From assembly GCA_035517615.1 (NCBI GenBank), contig DATIYM010000007.1, positions 230,726 through 294,725 on the forward strand: 64,000 nucleotides of DNA. The letters run 5' to 3'. Shown here piece after piece: positions 57,171 to 64,000 of the stretch. The notes under the pieces are model-generated. The model saw only the letters and a list, made by a program, of their open reading frames with translations, searched no databases and was not told the origin of the DNA. The stretch comes from AG25 sp035517615 (GTDB taxonomy: Bacteria; Gemmatimonadota; Gemmatimonadetes; Gemmatimonadales; GWC2-71-9). Every line of letters begins with the position of its first letter. Within the stretch, counting starts at the first letter, position 1. Position numbers and translations under genes: made by a program.

Positions 57171-57876
57171 GATCCTGGCAAACCTGCGGACGCAGTTGCG
57201 CGCGAACGATCTGCGCGTCATGGTCGTGGCCTTGGCCCGGGGCGACGCGGCGCGGCGGGCGCGTTACGAACGGCTGCTGCTCGAAGCGGGTCCGGACGCG
57301 TTGCTCGACGATCCGCAGCTCCTCCCGGCGCTGCTCGCGGTCCGCTCGCTCATCGTGCCGTCCGCGGTGCTGTTCACGTATGTCGTCGTGCGTCACACGC
57401 TGCTCGCCGCCCACGTCGACGACCGCGAGCTGGCCGATTATCTCGGAACCCTGTTCCTCGAGTTCAGTGACCACGGGCGGCACGCGCGCGTCCGCAAGAG
57501 CGACGACGTGTCGTACCGATATCTCGTGGACATCCTCGCGGATCTGTCCGGACTGGAAGAGAACGGCGAGCGGGGATTCCTGCTGCAGACGCACCTCGGT
57601 AATTACAGCCTCTGGCTGGCCGGGCTGTTTCCCGACTACGTGGCGGCGCGACGCAATGCCGCCGGCGGACCGGATCTTCCGTATTACGATGAGCTGGGAC
57701 GGCACGGGTACGATCTCGCGGCACGTCATCCCCTGGCGCAGCATCTCGGAATGGCCGCGATCTTCCGCGCTGCGGCCGATCGCTTCACTGCGCTCCGGGT
57801 CGCGTTCAACCGGATGAGCGATCGATTCATCTTCCCCGACACCGTGACGCCCGAAAAGATTCTGCGGACGCTTTAA
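57169..57876 (+). CDS. Conserved-looking soluble protein, unknown
   Basis: 235 residues, mainly helical (LRANDLRVMVVALARGDAAR, FTYVVVRHTLLAAHVDDREL, ADYLGTLFLEFSDHGRHARV). It has several His/Asp/Glu residues but no family motif that I recognise. ATG 57169 has GGAGG seven bases before. The start codon shares the CATG tetranucleotide with the start of the divergent kinase, so each promoter must lie in the other gene. The stop overlaps the SCP2-like gene's stop by 4 bases (convergent). Confidence 0.8.
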   Translation: MILANLRTQLRANDLRVMVVALARGDAARRARYERLLLEAGPDALLDDPQLLPALLAVRSLIVPSAVLFTYVVVRHTLLAAHVDDRELADYLGTLFLEFSDHGRHARVRKSDDVSYRYLVDILADLSGLEENGERGFLLQTHLGNYSLWLAGLFPDYVAARRNAAGGPDLPYYDELGRHGYDLAARHPLAQHLGMAAIFRAAADRFTALRVAFNRMSDRFIFPDTVTPEKILRTL

Positions 57877-58316
57877 CTCTTCACCGGACGACCGTCTTTC
57901 TCATCGAGAAATTTCGTCGGGACCGTCGTCGCGGTTTCGACGAGCGCCTCGGCGGACTTGATGAACTTTACCACGATCGGCAGTGAGCCCTGCAGCGCGA
58001 TCTTGCGCTGCATGATGCCGGCGATCGGCCCGAGCTCCTTCCGCAGCACCTGCTTCCAGCGACCATAGTCCGCGGTCAGCACGAACGGCGCCTTCGATGC
58101 CTCGACGGGGGTGACCATTTTCGCTTCGCGGCACGTGCCGCGATCGAGATCCAGCCACACCCCAACGGCCTGAGGCAGCCCGATGTCGGGCTGCGCGTTG
58201 ACGATCAACGCCACGGCTCCGTGCGTCCATGCCGCAGAGGCGTCACGGTATGAAGCATTGCCGTTGATGGCATCGCCGTAAGCGCGCACCCATTCGGGGG
58301 AAGGGAACGAGAACAT
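57873..58316 (-). CDS. SCP2-like sterol/lipid-binding protein
   Basis: 147 residues resembling the SCP2 lipid-transfer fold: FPSPEWVRAYGDAINGNASY, then VALIVNAQPDIGLPQAVGVW, a KAPFVLTADYGRWKQVLRKE turn and the C-terminal helix KIALQGSLPIVVKFIKSAEA. No signal peptide, so cytoplasmic. ATG 58316 shares a base with the glutaminase-like stop (TGATG); last gene of the TonB-receptor operon. Confidence 0.8.
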   Translation of the reverse strand: MFSFPSPEWVRAYGDAINGNASYRDASAAWTHGAVALIVNAQPDIGLPQAVGVWLDLDRGTCREAKMVTPVEASKAPFVLTADYGRWKQVLRKELGPIAGIMQRKIALQGSLPIVVKFIKSAEALVETATTVPTKFLDEKDGRPVKS

Positions 58317-59032
58317 CAGGGCACCCCCGCGCCACGATTGTTCAGCGCCCGCGCGAATCCCCGGAACAACGACTGCTCGGTATCGTCCTCGGGATGCCAC
58401 TGCACCGCGAGCACCCACGCGCCGTCGCTATCGGCGGCAGGCTCGACGGCTTCCACCAGGCCGTCGTCGGCCCACGCGGTCGCCTTGAGCCCCGGCGCAA
58501 GATCGCGAACCGCCTGATGATGCCGGCTGTTCACCGAAAGCTCAGTCCTGCGCACGATCTGATGCGCCAGGGAATCCGGCGCGATGCGAATCCCATGGCG
58601 CTGGGTTTCGTCGGCGTGGTCGATCCCCGTTGGCCGCTCGCTCGGAAGGTCCTGATACAGCGTGCCGCCGTACGCCACGTTCAGAATCTGGATGCCGCGG
58701 CAGATGCCGAGCACTGGAATGGAGCGTGTCCGGGATGCGGCGATCAGAGCGAGCTCGACCGCGTCCCGCGCTGGATCGGTCTCCTCGAGCTTGGGATGCG
58801 GCGCAGCGTGATAACTCGTTGGATCCACGTCCTCCCCCCCCGTGAGCAGCAGTCCGTCGACCCGCGCCAGCACGTCGGCCGCATATTTCGGGTCGAGCGT
58901 CGATGGAACGATCAGCGGTGCCAGACCCGCGGAGCCGAGAGCGCGGGCGTAGGCCGCATTGAGCGCGATGCGCTCGCGACCCTCATCCGTGCGACGTGTT
59001 GCGGTGACGGCAACGACGTGTGGGAGACTCAT
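58316..59032 (-). CDS. Class I glutamine amidotransferase-like (peptidase C26) hydrolase
   Basis: 238 residues. Nucleophile Cys in VLGICRGIQILNVAYGGTLY, catalytic His-Glu in VLAVQWHPEDDTEQS, and LLTGGEDVDPTSYHAAPHPK, the signature of gamma-glutamyl-gamma-aminobutyrate hydrolases (PuuD-like). It would split glutamyl-linked amines; the substrate is not determined. ATG 59032 overlaps the lipoprotein stop (ATGA). Confidence 0.92.
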   Translation of the reverse strand: MSLPHVVAVTATRRTDEGRERIALNAAYARALGSAGLAPLIVPSTLDPKYAADVLARVDGLLLTGGEDVDPTSYHAAPHPKLEETDPARDAVELALIAASRTRSIPVLGICRGIQILNVAYGGTLYQDLPSERPTGIDHADETQRHGIRIAPDSLAHQIVRRTELSVNSRHHQAVRDLAPGLKATAWADDGLVEAVEPAADSDGAWVLAVQWHPEDDTEQSLFRGFARALNNRGAGVP

Positions 59033-59556
59033 TTCGCCGCCGCTTCGCCCTCAAGCGCCGCGCCGAGCAGCGGACAGCGCGGGTTGTTCACCCCCGGCCA
59101 GTCCACCCGCACGCCGAACAGGGGCACTGTCCGGTCGCCGCCCGTAATCGTGCCGAGTTGGGGGAAGTTGCGGGGCGCATCCGATTCGTAGATCAGGACC
59201 CCCTCGGCGCGCTGCGTCGAGTCATCGACCACGAGCAAGCCATAGCCTCCGGGGGCGGGCGGGAACCCGCTACCCTGGTAGCCGACGACGAGCTGCTCGT
59301 GATTGTACGCCACGAGAACCTCTCCTTCCGGAGGCTTGGCCCCCTCCCCGACGAAGATCACTCGCGCGGGCAATGTCGCGGGCAGGCCGCGTGGCGACTC
59401 GGTGACCACGGCGGTGGCGATCCCGAGGCGCTGCTGGATCATGCTCGGGCCGACGAGCAGGGCCAGCCCGCACGTAGGCGAATGGTTCCGGTCAGCACTG
59501 CACGCGCCGACCGCGATTCCGCCCATCAGCAGCGCGCTCACCCATGACACCTTCAT
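59029..59556 (-). CDS. Putative lipoprotein, unknown
   Basis: 175 residues. Signal peptide with lipobox AVGAC (residues 15-19; MKVSWVSALLMGGIAVGACS). The mature part (VTESPRGLPATLPARVIFVG, EGEVLVAYNHEQLVVGYQGS) is not a family I recognise. Three further cysteines (Cys 29 and others) are present. ATG 59556 overlaps the stop of the frameshifted gene upstream (ATGA). Confidence 0.75.
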   Translation of the reverse strand: MKVSWVSALLMGGIAVGACSADRNHSPTCGLALLVGPSMIQQRLGIATAVVTESPRGLPATLPARVIFVGEGAKPPEGEVLVAYNHEQLVVGYQGSGFPPAPGGYGLLVVDDSTQRAEGVLIYESDAPRNFPQLGTITGGDRTVPLFGVRVDWPGVNNPRCPLLGAALEGEAAAK

Positions 59557-59841
59557 TGTCCCATTACGACCTCGGTCACCGTCGTCGGATACGGCGCGCC
59601 AAGCGTCACCGCACGAAGCTCGGCCGAGTCCGCCTCGGGTACGAACCCCGTCCCGATCATCAGGCGATCGCCGGTGCGCCAGGCCGCGGTGCGGACCTCA
59701 GATTTGAGCGGCCGGTCGAAATCCGCACCAAACAGACGCGTTCAACTCCCAAGTCCCCTCAAGCACGGTGCCCTGGGAATGCGCTGCTGCTACCGTTGCG
59801 CCTGAAATCGTTGCAATCAGCACCAGGGAATGCCTGCACAT
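59553..59841 (-). pseudogene. Small secreted-protein gene broken by a frameshift
   Basis: From ATG 59841 a signal peptide is read (MCRHSLVLIATISGATVAAA), then HSQGTVLEGTWELNASVW, after which the frame soon ends. From about 59740 another frame continues as DFDRPLKSEVRTAAWRTGDR then MIGTGFVPEADSAELRAVTL, ending TGA 59553, which overlaps the next ATG (ATGA) as intact genes here do. The span is 289 bases, one more than a multiple of three. A single-base indel near 59735-59745 in a ~95-residue exported protein explains it; sequencing error is possible. Confidence 0.75.
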
Positions 59842-59853
59842 TGGGGACCCAAT

Positions 59854-62052
59854 CTAATACGACACTGTGGCAGTGACGGAAACGGCTCGCACAGGCGCAA
59901 GTTGTTGTGGCACCAAGTTATAGATGTAATTAAGGACATTCTGCGCACGTAGGAGCACGCTCAGCATGCCCATATCGTAGCGCGCCCGGAGGTCCAAGAC
60001 CTTAGGGGCCAGGATGGGATCGGAGGGCGGGTACAGCTCGACTCGCTCGTACCGACTCATGAATCGGAAGTCGCCGCCAGCGGTAAACCGACCCAGGCGG
60101 TAATCCGCGGCCGCGGTGACCAAGTGCCTCGGACGGAAGGCGAGCGGCTGCTCGGGGACCGTATCATGCGCCAGCTGTTCGGCATAGAGCAGCGTGTAGG
60201 CGAGTTTCAATCCCAGGCGTTGGGTGAATGGAAAGAACGCCAGTGCCGCGTCCACACCGGCAAGCCGAGCGCGCGTGACGTTACGAAACTGGATCTCCGC
60301 GCCGTTCGCGACACTGGGCTCGATGAGATTCGATGCCTCGGTCCAGAACAGGGCCACGTCGGTCGTGAGACGTGACGCAACCTGCGCGAAATTTCCCAGC
60401 TCGAACGACCAGGCAGACTCGGGCACCAGATCGGGATTGGGAATCACGGTAATCCCCGCCAGCGACGTCTGGACGAAGCGTTCGGCGAGGGACGGGGCTC
60501 GGAATCCGCGACCGGCCGACGCCCGCCAGACGAGACGGCCCTTCGGAACGACCGCCCCAATTCGTGGGCTCACGACCGCGCTGATGTCCCCGCCGTCCAC
60601 GTTGAGGAGATCGACACGCGCGCCGGCGGTGACGCGCACCGGTGCGGCGCCCAGCGGTTGCTCGCCTTCGGCATAGGCGGCATACGCGCCTTCCGCGTGA
60701 ATGCCAAATGCGTCGCTCGTCACGTCGGAACGCGTGAGCTCTGTGCCCACGGTCACGACCCGACCGGGATTGGACGCCGACTCCAGCTCGCCGCGCAGCT
60801 CGAGCCCCTCTCGATTACTCACGCCGTATTCACCTGTGGGCCGGCGGATGTCGGTAAAATCCGTGCGCAGCCAGGAGCCGCGTGCCAGCCATGACGATGC
60901 GGTTTCCGACGGGCGATGCTCGAATGTCGCCGCGAACAGGCCCTTGTCTGATCGCGTAAAGGCGCCGGCAACAGCGGTGTCGATCAAGAACGGCTGATAG
61001 GCGAGCCCGCTGTCCCCGGGACAACGGCCGAATTCGCACCAGCGCAGTGGATCTTCGTACTGGTGGCTGACCCACGACGCCAGGAAATGCAGTCGATTAC
61101 TCTGCGACGGATACCAATCGCCTCTGCCCGAGAGCTCCCATGTGTCGCTCGAGTCCTGCTGGCGGTAGCCATCCGAATGCCATCCGCCGGCCGCGATCGC
61201 CGCGCGCAGCGCGTCTCCGCCGTAGCTCCCGGACACATCGAGCCGTTCCAGTGCCCCGCGCGCATCCCGGAACTCCCAGATCGAATGCGGCGGCGGAGCG
61301 AACGTGCCTCCGACCGCCCGGATGCGGCCATGGGCGCCGTCGGGGATGTCGGGCGTGATGAGATTCACGATGCCGCCCAGCGCCGCGGATCCATACAGCG
61401 AAGAGCCGGCGCCCTTTACGATCTCCACTCGCTGCACCTGATCGACCGGAATCAGGTCCCAGTCGATCCCGCCGCGGTCGCCCTGATTTGCCGGTACTCC
61501 ATCGACGAGGAGCAGGACGCGCGACCCGAGTCCCTGCTCGAATCCGCTCGAGCCGCGGATGTTGATCTGGCCGCCCAGAAACTGCACGCCGGGCGCTTTG
61601 TCCACGGCTTCATCAATAGTAGTGACCGCGCGCCGCGCAATCTCCGAGTCGGGAATGACCACGACGCTTGCCACCACGCGATCCACGAGTTGGGATCGCT
61701 TGCCGGCGGTGACGATCACGGGCGCGAGATAGTAGGCATTCGCTGCCAGCACGAAGTCGACGCGCAGTGAGTCCCGAACGGGGACCTGCACGCTGTCCGC
61801 GCGGGGCGTGTATCCGAAGCGCTGCACCGACACGAGCACCTGGCCCGCGGGCACGCCCTCGAAGCGGTAGCGGCCGGCCGCGTTCGTCATGGCGACCGTA
61901 CGGACGCCCGGCAGCGTGATGCGCACCGCCTCGAGCGGTGCCCCAGTCGCTGAATCACGGACCGTGCCGTACAGCGTCGCCGTTTGGCAGCGGCCCATGG
62001 CCGGAAAGGCGATCGCCACCAGGAGAACGGGTACTGCCGCGCGGCGTATCAC
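59854..62052 (-). CDS. TonB-dependent receptor
   Basis: A 732-residue outer-membrane transporter. Signal peptide (1-22, MIRRAAVPVLLVAIAFPAMG), a carboxypeptidase-regulatory-like domain (about 25-105, TATLYGTVRDSATGAPLEAV), plug domain with VVVIPDSEIARRAVTTIDEA and IVKGAGSSLYGSAALGGIVN, and a 22-strand-type barrel ending in the aromatic strand VRAVSVTATVSY. The ligand is unknown; the plug resembles BtuB/FepA-type receptors. ATG 62052 overlaps the upstream lipoprotein stop (ATGA). TonB, ExbB and ExbD are not in the window. Confidence 0.95.
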   Translation of the reverse strand: MIRRAAVPVLLVAIAFPAMGRCQTATLYGTVRDSATGAPLEAVRITLPGVRTVAMTNAAGRYRFEGVPAGQVLVSVQRFGYTPRADSVQVPVRDSLRVDFVLAANAYYLAPVIVTAGKRSQLVDRVVASVVVIPDSEIARRAVTTIDEAVDKAPGVQFLGGQINIRGSSGFEQGLGSRVLLLVDGVPANQGDRGGIDWDLIPVDQVQRVEIVKGAGSSLYGSAALGGIVNLITPDIPDGAHGRIRAVGGTFAPPPHSIWEFRDARGALERLDVSGSYGGDALRAAIAAGGWHSDGYRQQDSSDTWELSGRGDWYPSQSNRLHFLASWVSHQYEDPLRWCEFGRCPGDSGLAYQPFLIDTAVAGAFTRSDKGLFAATFEHRPSETASSWLARGSWLRTDFTDIRRPTGEYGVSNREGLELRGELESASNPGRVVTVGTELTRSDVTSDAFGIHAEGAYAAYAEGEQPLGAAPVRVTAGARVDLLNVDGGDISAVVSPRIGAVVPKGRLVWRASAGRGFRAPSLAERFVQTSLAGITVIPNPDLVPESAWSFELGNFAQVASRLTTDVALFWTEASNLIEPSVANGAEIQFRNVTRARLAGVDAALAFFPFTQRLGLKLAYTLLYAEQLAHDTVPEQPLAFRPRHLVTAAADYRLGRFTAGGDFRFMSRYERVELYPPSDPILAPKVLDLRARYDMGMLSVLLRAQNVLNYIYNLVPQQLAPVRAVSVTATVSY

Positions 62053-62555
62053 GGGGTGGGGAAGTAGTACGAGATCGGATGCATGGTGTCGAAATCGACG
62101 ATGATGTTGATCGAATCCGTTCCCGTGCCGTTCACCACGACAATGCCAGTGCCGTGGGACGTCGTGTCGCCACCGTCACGGTAGAACCCCGCCTCATAGA
62201 TCAGTGAGTCCGCGCTCGCGGGGGAGAGCGCGCCCTGCTTGACCCAGGCGGCCACGATCCATTCGTATCGCCCGTTGGGGAGCGCCACCGAGTAGAACGT
62301 GGTGGTGTCGCCGGGCAATGGCAGTGACGGGGGCGGGAACGGCTTGAAGTTGAGCAAATCGTCGGCCGCCTGCGGGAACGTGGAGTAGGCGACGATGTAC
62401 ACTCCCGCCGTACTGTCCGGCACCCGGCCGCGAAATGTGACGGTTCCGCAGATTCCCACGAGGCCGCCGGGGCAGGTCGTGAGCGCGTTCGTGGGCTCGA
62501 GCCCACCGTTGCAGGCGGCGACCACGAGCAGGAAGGGGAGCGACCGCGGGCGCAT
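62049..62555 (-). CDS. Putative lipoprotein upstream of the TonB receptor
   Basis: 168 residues. Lipobox VVAAC (about 11-15) in MRPRSLPFLLVVAACNGGLE. The mature domain is a beta-rich fold (CGTVTFRGRVPDSTAGVYIV, FYSVALPNGRYEWIVAAWVK, DSINIIVDFDTMHPI) like a carboxypeptidase-regulatory/transthyretin-type sandwich. Coupled to the receptor, it may be its surface or periplasmic partner. First gene of the operon, ATG 62555; no promoter recognised in the 70-base divergent gap on this strand. Confidence 0.75.
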   Translation of the reverse strand: MRPRSLPFLLVVAACNGGLEPTNALTTCPGGLVGICGTVTFRGRVPDSTAGVYIVAYSTFPQAADDLLNFKPFPPPSLPLPGDTTTFYSVALPNGRYEWIVAAWVKQGALSPASADSLIYEAGFYRDGGDTTSHGTGIVVVNGTGTDSINIIVDFDTMHPISYYFPTP

Positions 62556-62590
62556 CCCGACAATCTGGAATCGGCCTCGACTTCGTCAAC

Positions 62591-62619
62591 TTGACCGTCG
62601 TTTCACCGGGGAATACGTT
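62591..62619 (+). promoter_or_regulatory. Candidate promoter of the FmdB-type gene
   Basis: -35 TTGACC (62591-62596, 5 of 6), a 17-base spacer, weak -10 TACGTT (62614-62619). The start point would fall at about 62626, three bases before ATG 62629, so the message would be almost leaderless. Confidence 0.5.
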
Positions 62620-62628
62620 GGGCTTCCT

Positions 62629-62793
62629 ATGCCGATCTACGAATACCGCTGCACGAAATGCCGCCAACGCTTCAGCCACGCCGAAGAGATTGCCGCGCGC
62701 GGCCGACGCCGCCCCGCGTGCCCCAAGTGCAAATCGCGCGCGGTCGAGCAGGTGTACTCGGCGTTTTTCGCGAAGACGATCCGCAAGAGTTAG
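62629..62793 (+). CDS. FmdB/CxxC_CxxC family zinc-ribbon protein
   Basis: 54 residues. MPIYEYRCTKCRQRFSHAEE followed by CPKC gives the two CxxC knuckles of the FmdB regulatory/zinc-ribbon family (small proteins present in most bacteria, function not settled). ATG 62629 with no Shine-Dalgarno. Followed 6 bases later by the coiled-coil gene. Confidence 0.9.
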   Translation: MPIYEYRCTKCRQRFSHAEEIAARGRRRPACPKCKSRAVEQVYSAFFAKTIRKS

Positions 62794-62799
62794 CGCGGC

Positions 62800-63354
62800 G
62801 TGTTCGATCGCCTGCGCAGCGCGCTCCGTTCGGCTCTCGACGCCGCCACGCCGCCGGCGGACCGTGATCTGCGCGACCTCGTACGGCAGATGCGCGAGGC
62901 CTTGATCGAAGCCAAGGCGTCCCTCGAGGAGATGCGCAGCGCACTCACCCATGTAGAGGCGGACCTCGGGGCCGAACGCCGCCACCTGGCCGATGCCGAG
63001 CGTCGCGGTCGGCTGGCCGGCGAGATCCAGGATGGGGAAACCGTGGTCGTGGCCGAGCGCTTTGCCGCGAGGCACCGCGAGCGCATCGTGGTGCTCGAAC
63101 GCAAGCTCGAAGCACAACGCGCCGAAGTCGCGCTCGTCGAACGCGAGGTGCAGGATATGCGCGATCAGGTGGTCCAGGCCGAACGTGACCGGCCGCGAAC
63201 CGAGGCGGAACGGAGTGCGGAGCGCGCCTGGCGTGATCTCCAGCGTGGCGGGGGCGAACGTCCCGGTGTCGAACAGGAGCAGGACAGCGCGGCGCGCGAG
63301 CGACGAGCGGAAGAACAGCTCCGCGAGCTGAAGCAGCGCATGAAGAAGGACTGA
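62800..63354 (+). CDS. Coiled-coil protein, unknown
   Basis: 184 residues, almost entirely charged helix (LVRQMREALIEAKASLEEMR, HVEADLGAERRHLADAERRG, VVLERKLEAQRAEVALVERE), with no membrane segment. It recalls PspA/IM30-type or KfrA-type coiled coils in form only. GTG 62800. Clustered with the FmdB-type and RemA-like genes. Confidence 0.75.
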   Translation: MFDRLRSALRSALDAATPPADRDLRDLVRQMREALIEAKASLEEMRSALTHVEADLGAERRHLADAERRGRLAGEIQDGETVVVAERFAARHRERIVVLERKLEAQRAEVALVEREVQDMRDQVVQAERDRPRTEAERSAERAWRDLQRGGGERPGVEQEQDSAARERRAEEQLRELKQRMKKD

Positions 63355-63382
63355 GGGTGCGGAAGGGAGGACATTGACCCGG

Positions 63383-63778
63383 ATGAATGGGGACCGCGCC
63401 AGGATGGTGTCGCTGGGCTACGGCAAGTTCTGGCGGTCGGATGCGATCATCGGCCTGATGCCCATCGAGGACGACCGCGGGCCGAGACGGCGCACCAACG
63501 TGTTCGTGGAAGGACGCGCCGAGCCGATCGTCGCGTCGCGCTCCGAGCAGGCGATTCTCGAAGACATGGGGGCGAACGAGGACCCGTTTCGCGCCCAGGC
63601 CCTGCGAGAGTCGACCATCGAGATGCTCGCAGCCTTTCACGGCCTCTCGCCCGTGTTGCGCCGCGCCCTTCTGAACGAGCATCAGTTCGACGTCGAGCGC
63701 TGGGAACTACGTCTCGGCGAGCTGCTGCGGCTCCCGCGCGAGCCGGAATCGGTGGATCAGAATGATTTATTCGACTGA
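63383..63778 (+). CDS. RemA/DUF370-like putative DNA-binding regulator
   Basis: 131 residues from ATG 63383. The segment MVSLGYGKFWRSDAIIGLMP then DRGPRRRTNVFVEGRAEPIV and SRSEQAIL aligns by eye with RemA (INIGFGN, RIIAI, GRRTRAVII, ILS), a DNA-binding regulator of biofilm matrix genes in Bacillus. The C-terminal ~60 residues (ESTIEMLAAFHGLSPVLRRA, REPESVDQNDLFD) are extra. The start is uncertain: TTG 63374 is 3 bases from GGGAGG and ATG 63404 is nearer the conserved part. It overlaps the POT transporter start by 17 bases. Confidence 0.6.
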   Translation: MNGDRARMVSLGYGKFWRSDAIIGLMPIEDDRGPRRRTNVFVEGRAEPIVASRSEQAILEDMGANEDPFRAQALRESTIEMLAAFHGLSPVLRRALLNEHQFDVERWELRLGELLRLPREPESVDQNDLFD

Positions 63779-64000
63779 ACCCACCACCGAACCGCGGAGC
63801 TGGTTCGGCCACCCCGTGGGGCTTTCCACGCTGTTCTTCACGGAGATGTGGGAGCGGTTCAGCTACTATGGCATGCGCGCGTTTCTCATTCTGTACATGG
63901 TGGCGCCGCTCGAGCAGGGCGGCCTCGGCTTCGACGCGAAGCGTGCCGGGTCCTGGTACGGCACGTACACGAGCAGCGCCTGGGCGGCGGCCATCTTCGG
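63762..64000 (+). CDS. POT-family oligopeptide:proton symporter, cut by right edge
   Basis: The first 79 codons are visible from ATG 63762; the frame is open at the window edge. FFTEMWERFSYYGMRAFLIL is the diagnostic N-terminal motif (ExxERFxYYG) of proton-dependent oligopeptide transporters (DtpT/DtpA, PTR2). The start of a second helix (YGTYTSSAWAAAIFG) follows. It imports di- and tripeptides in known members. Confidence 0.9.
   Translation, partial: MIYSTEPTTEPRSWFGHPVGLSTLFFTEMWERFSYYGMRAFLILYMVAPLEQGGLGFDAKRAGSWYGTYTSSAWAAAIF

Overview
This 64 kb window is high-GC bacterial chromosome with dense coding: intergenic gaps are short, many genes overlap by NTGA or TGATG junctions, and no phage, plasmid, IS or CRISPR material is visible. 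It encodes MCE (Mla-type) lipid transport, KDO transferase, a TonB-dependent receptor, outer-membrane barrels and many lipoproteins, so the cell is diderm. That content, together with a RemA-like gene, TolB-propeller Ser/Thr kinases and hybrid PAS/GAF kinases, suggests a Gemmatimonadota-like organism. The phylum is an inference and cannot be fixed from the sequence alone.

Left part (1-16.8 kb, mostly plus strand): an edge-truncated CHASE3-type sensor kinase, a rhomboid protease, a hybrid GAF-PAS kinase, a lone tRNA-Arg and a six-tRNA operon on the minus strand (Ala, Gly, fMet, Val, Arg, Pro) behind a near-consensus promoter. Next come a primary-type sigma factor with a strong terminator, the mlaE-mlaF-mlaD transporter coupled to a Nudix hydrolase and an AraC-type regulator, the F1 ATPase genes atpA-G-D-C (no F0 genes beside them), a decayed barrel gene, an intact barrel protein and a Bor-like lipoprotein.

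Middle (16.7-41.7 kb): waaA and a DsbA-like gene on the minus strand; a TPM / degenerate nucleotidyltransferase / LemA trio on the plus strand; an M23 peptidase; then a five-gene minus-strand operon hisIE-dnaE-accA-ricT-metG with a consensus promoter that appears to make a leaderless message. After these come a CPA2-type antiporter, a PorV-like protein, a predicted aminopeptidase, a TPR protein, an M20 peptidase, a Ser/Thr kinase with a propeller domain, and an EamA / SIMPL cluster.

Right part (41-64 kb): a minus-strand lipoate and pyruvate dehydrogenase block (thiO-like, zinc-ribbon protein, lipA, pdhA, pdhB, pdhC, lpdA, membrane protein, lipB, molybdopterin oxidoreductase). It is followed by a hybrid kinase, a GT4 glycosyltransferase, a GT2-DUF3108 fusion and a deoxyhypusine-synthase-like protein, then by a TonB-receptor operon that includes a frameshifted gene. 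The right edge carries a FmdB-type zinc ribbon, a coiled-coil protein, a RemA-like protein and a truncated POT peptide transporter.

The most unusual signal is translational. Three unrelated genes (Ser/Thr kinase, EamA transporter, GT4 transferase) have no ATG, GTG or TTG in a sensible place, and their conserved N-termini begin exactly at a CTG that overlaps the stop codon of the gene before as CTGA. This is the same geometry as the ATGA and GTGA junctions used elsewhere in the window. lipB may be a fourth CTG start. Other items worth following are the GT2-DUF3108 fusion, apparent leaderless messages, self-complementary tandem-repeat hairpins between genes, and two decaying genes.
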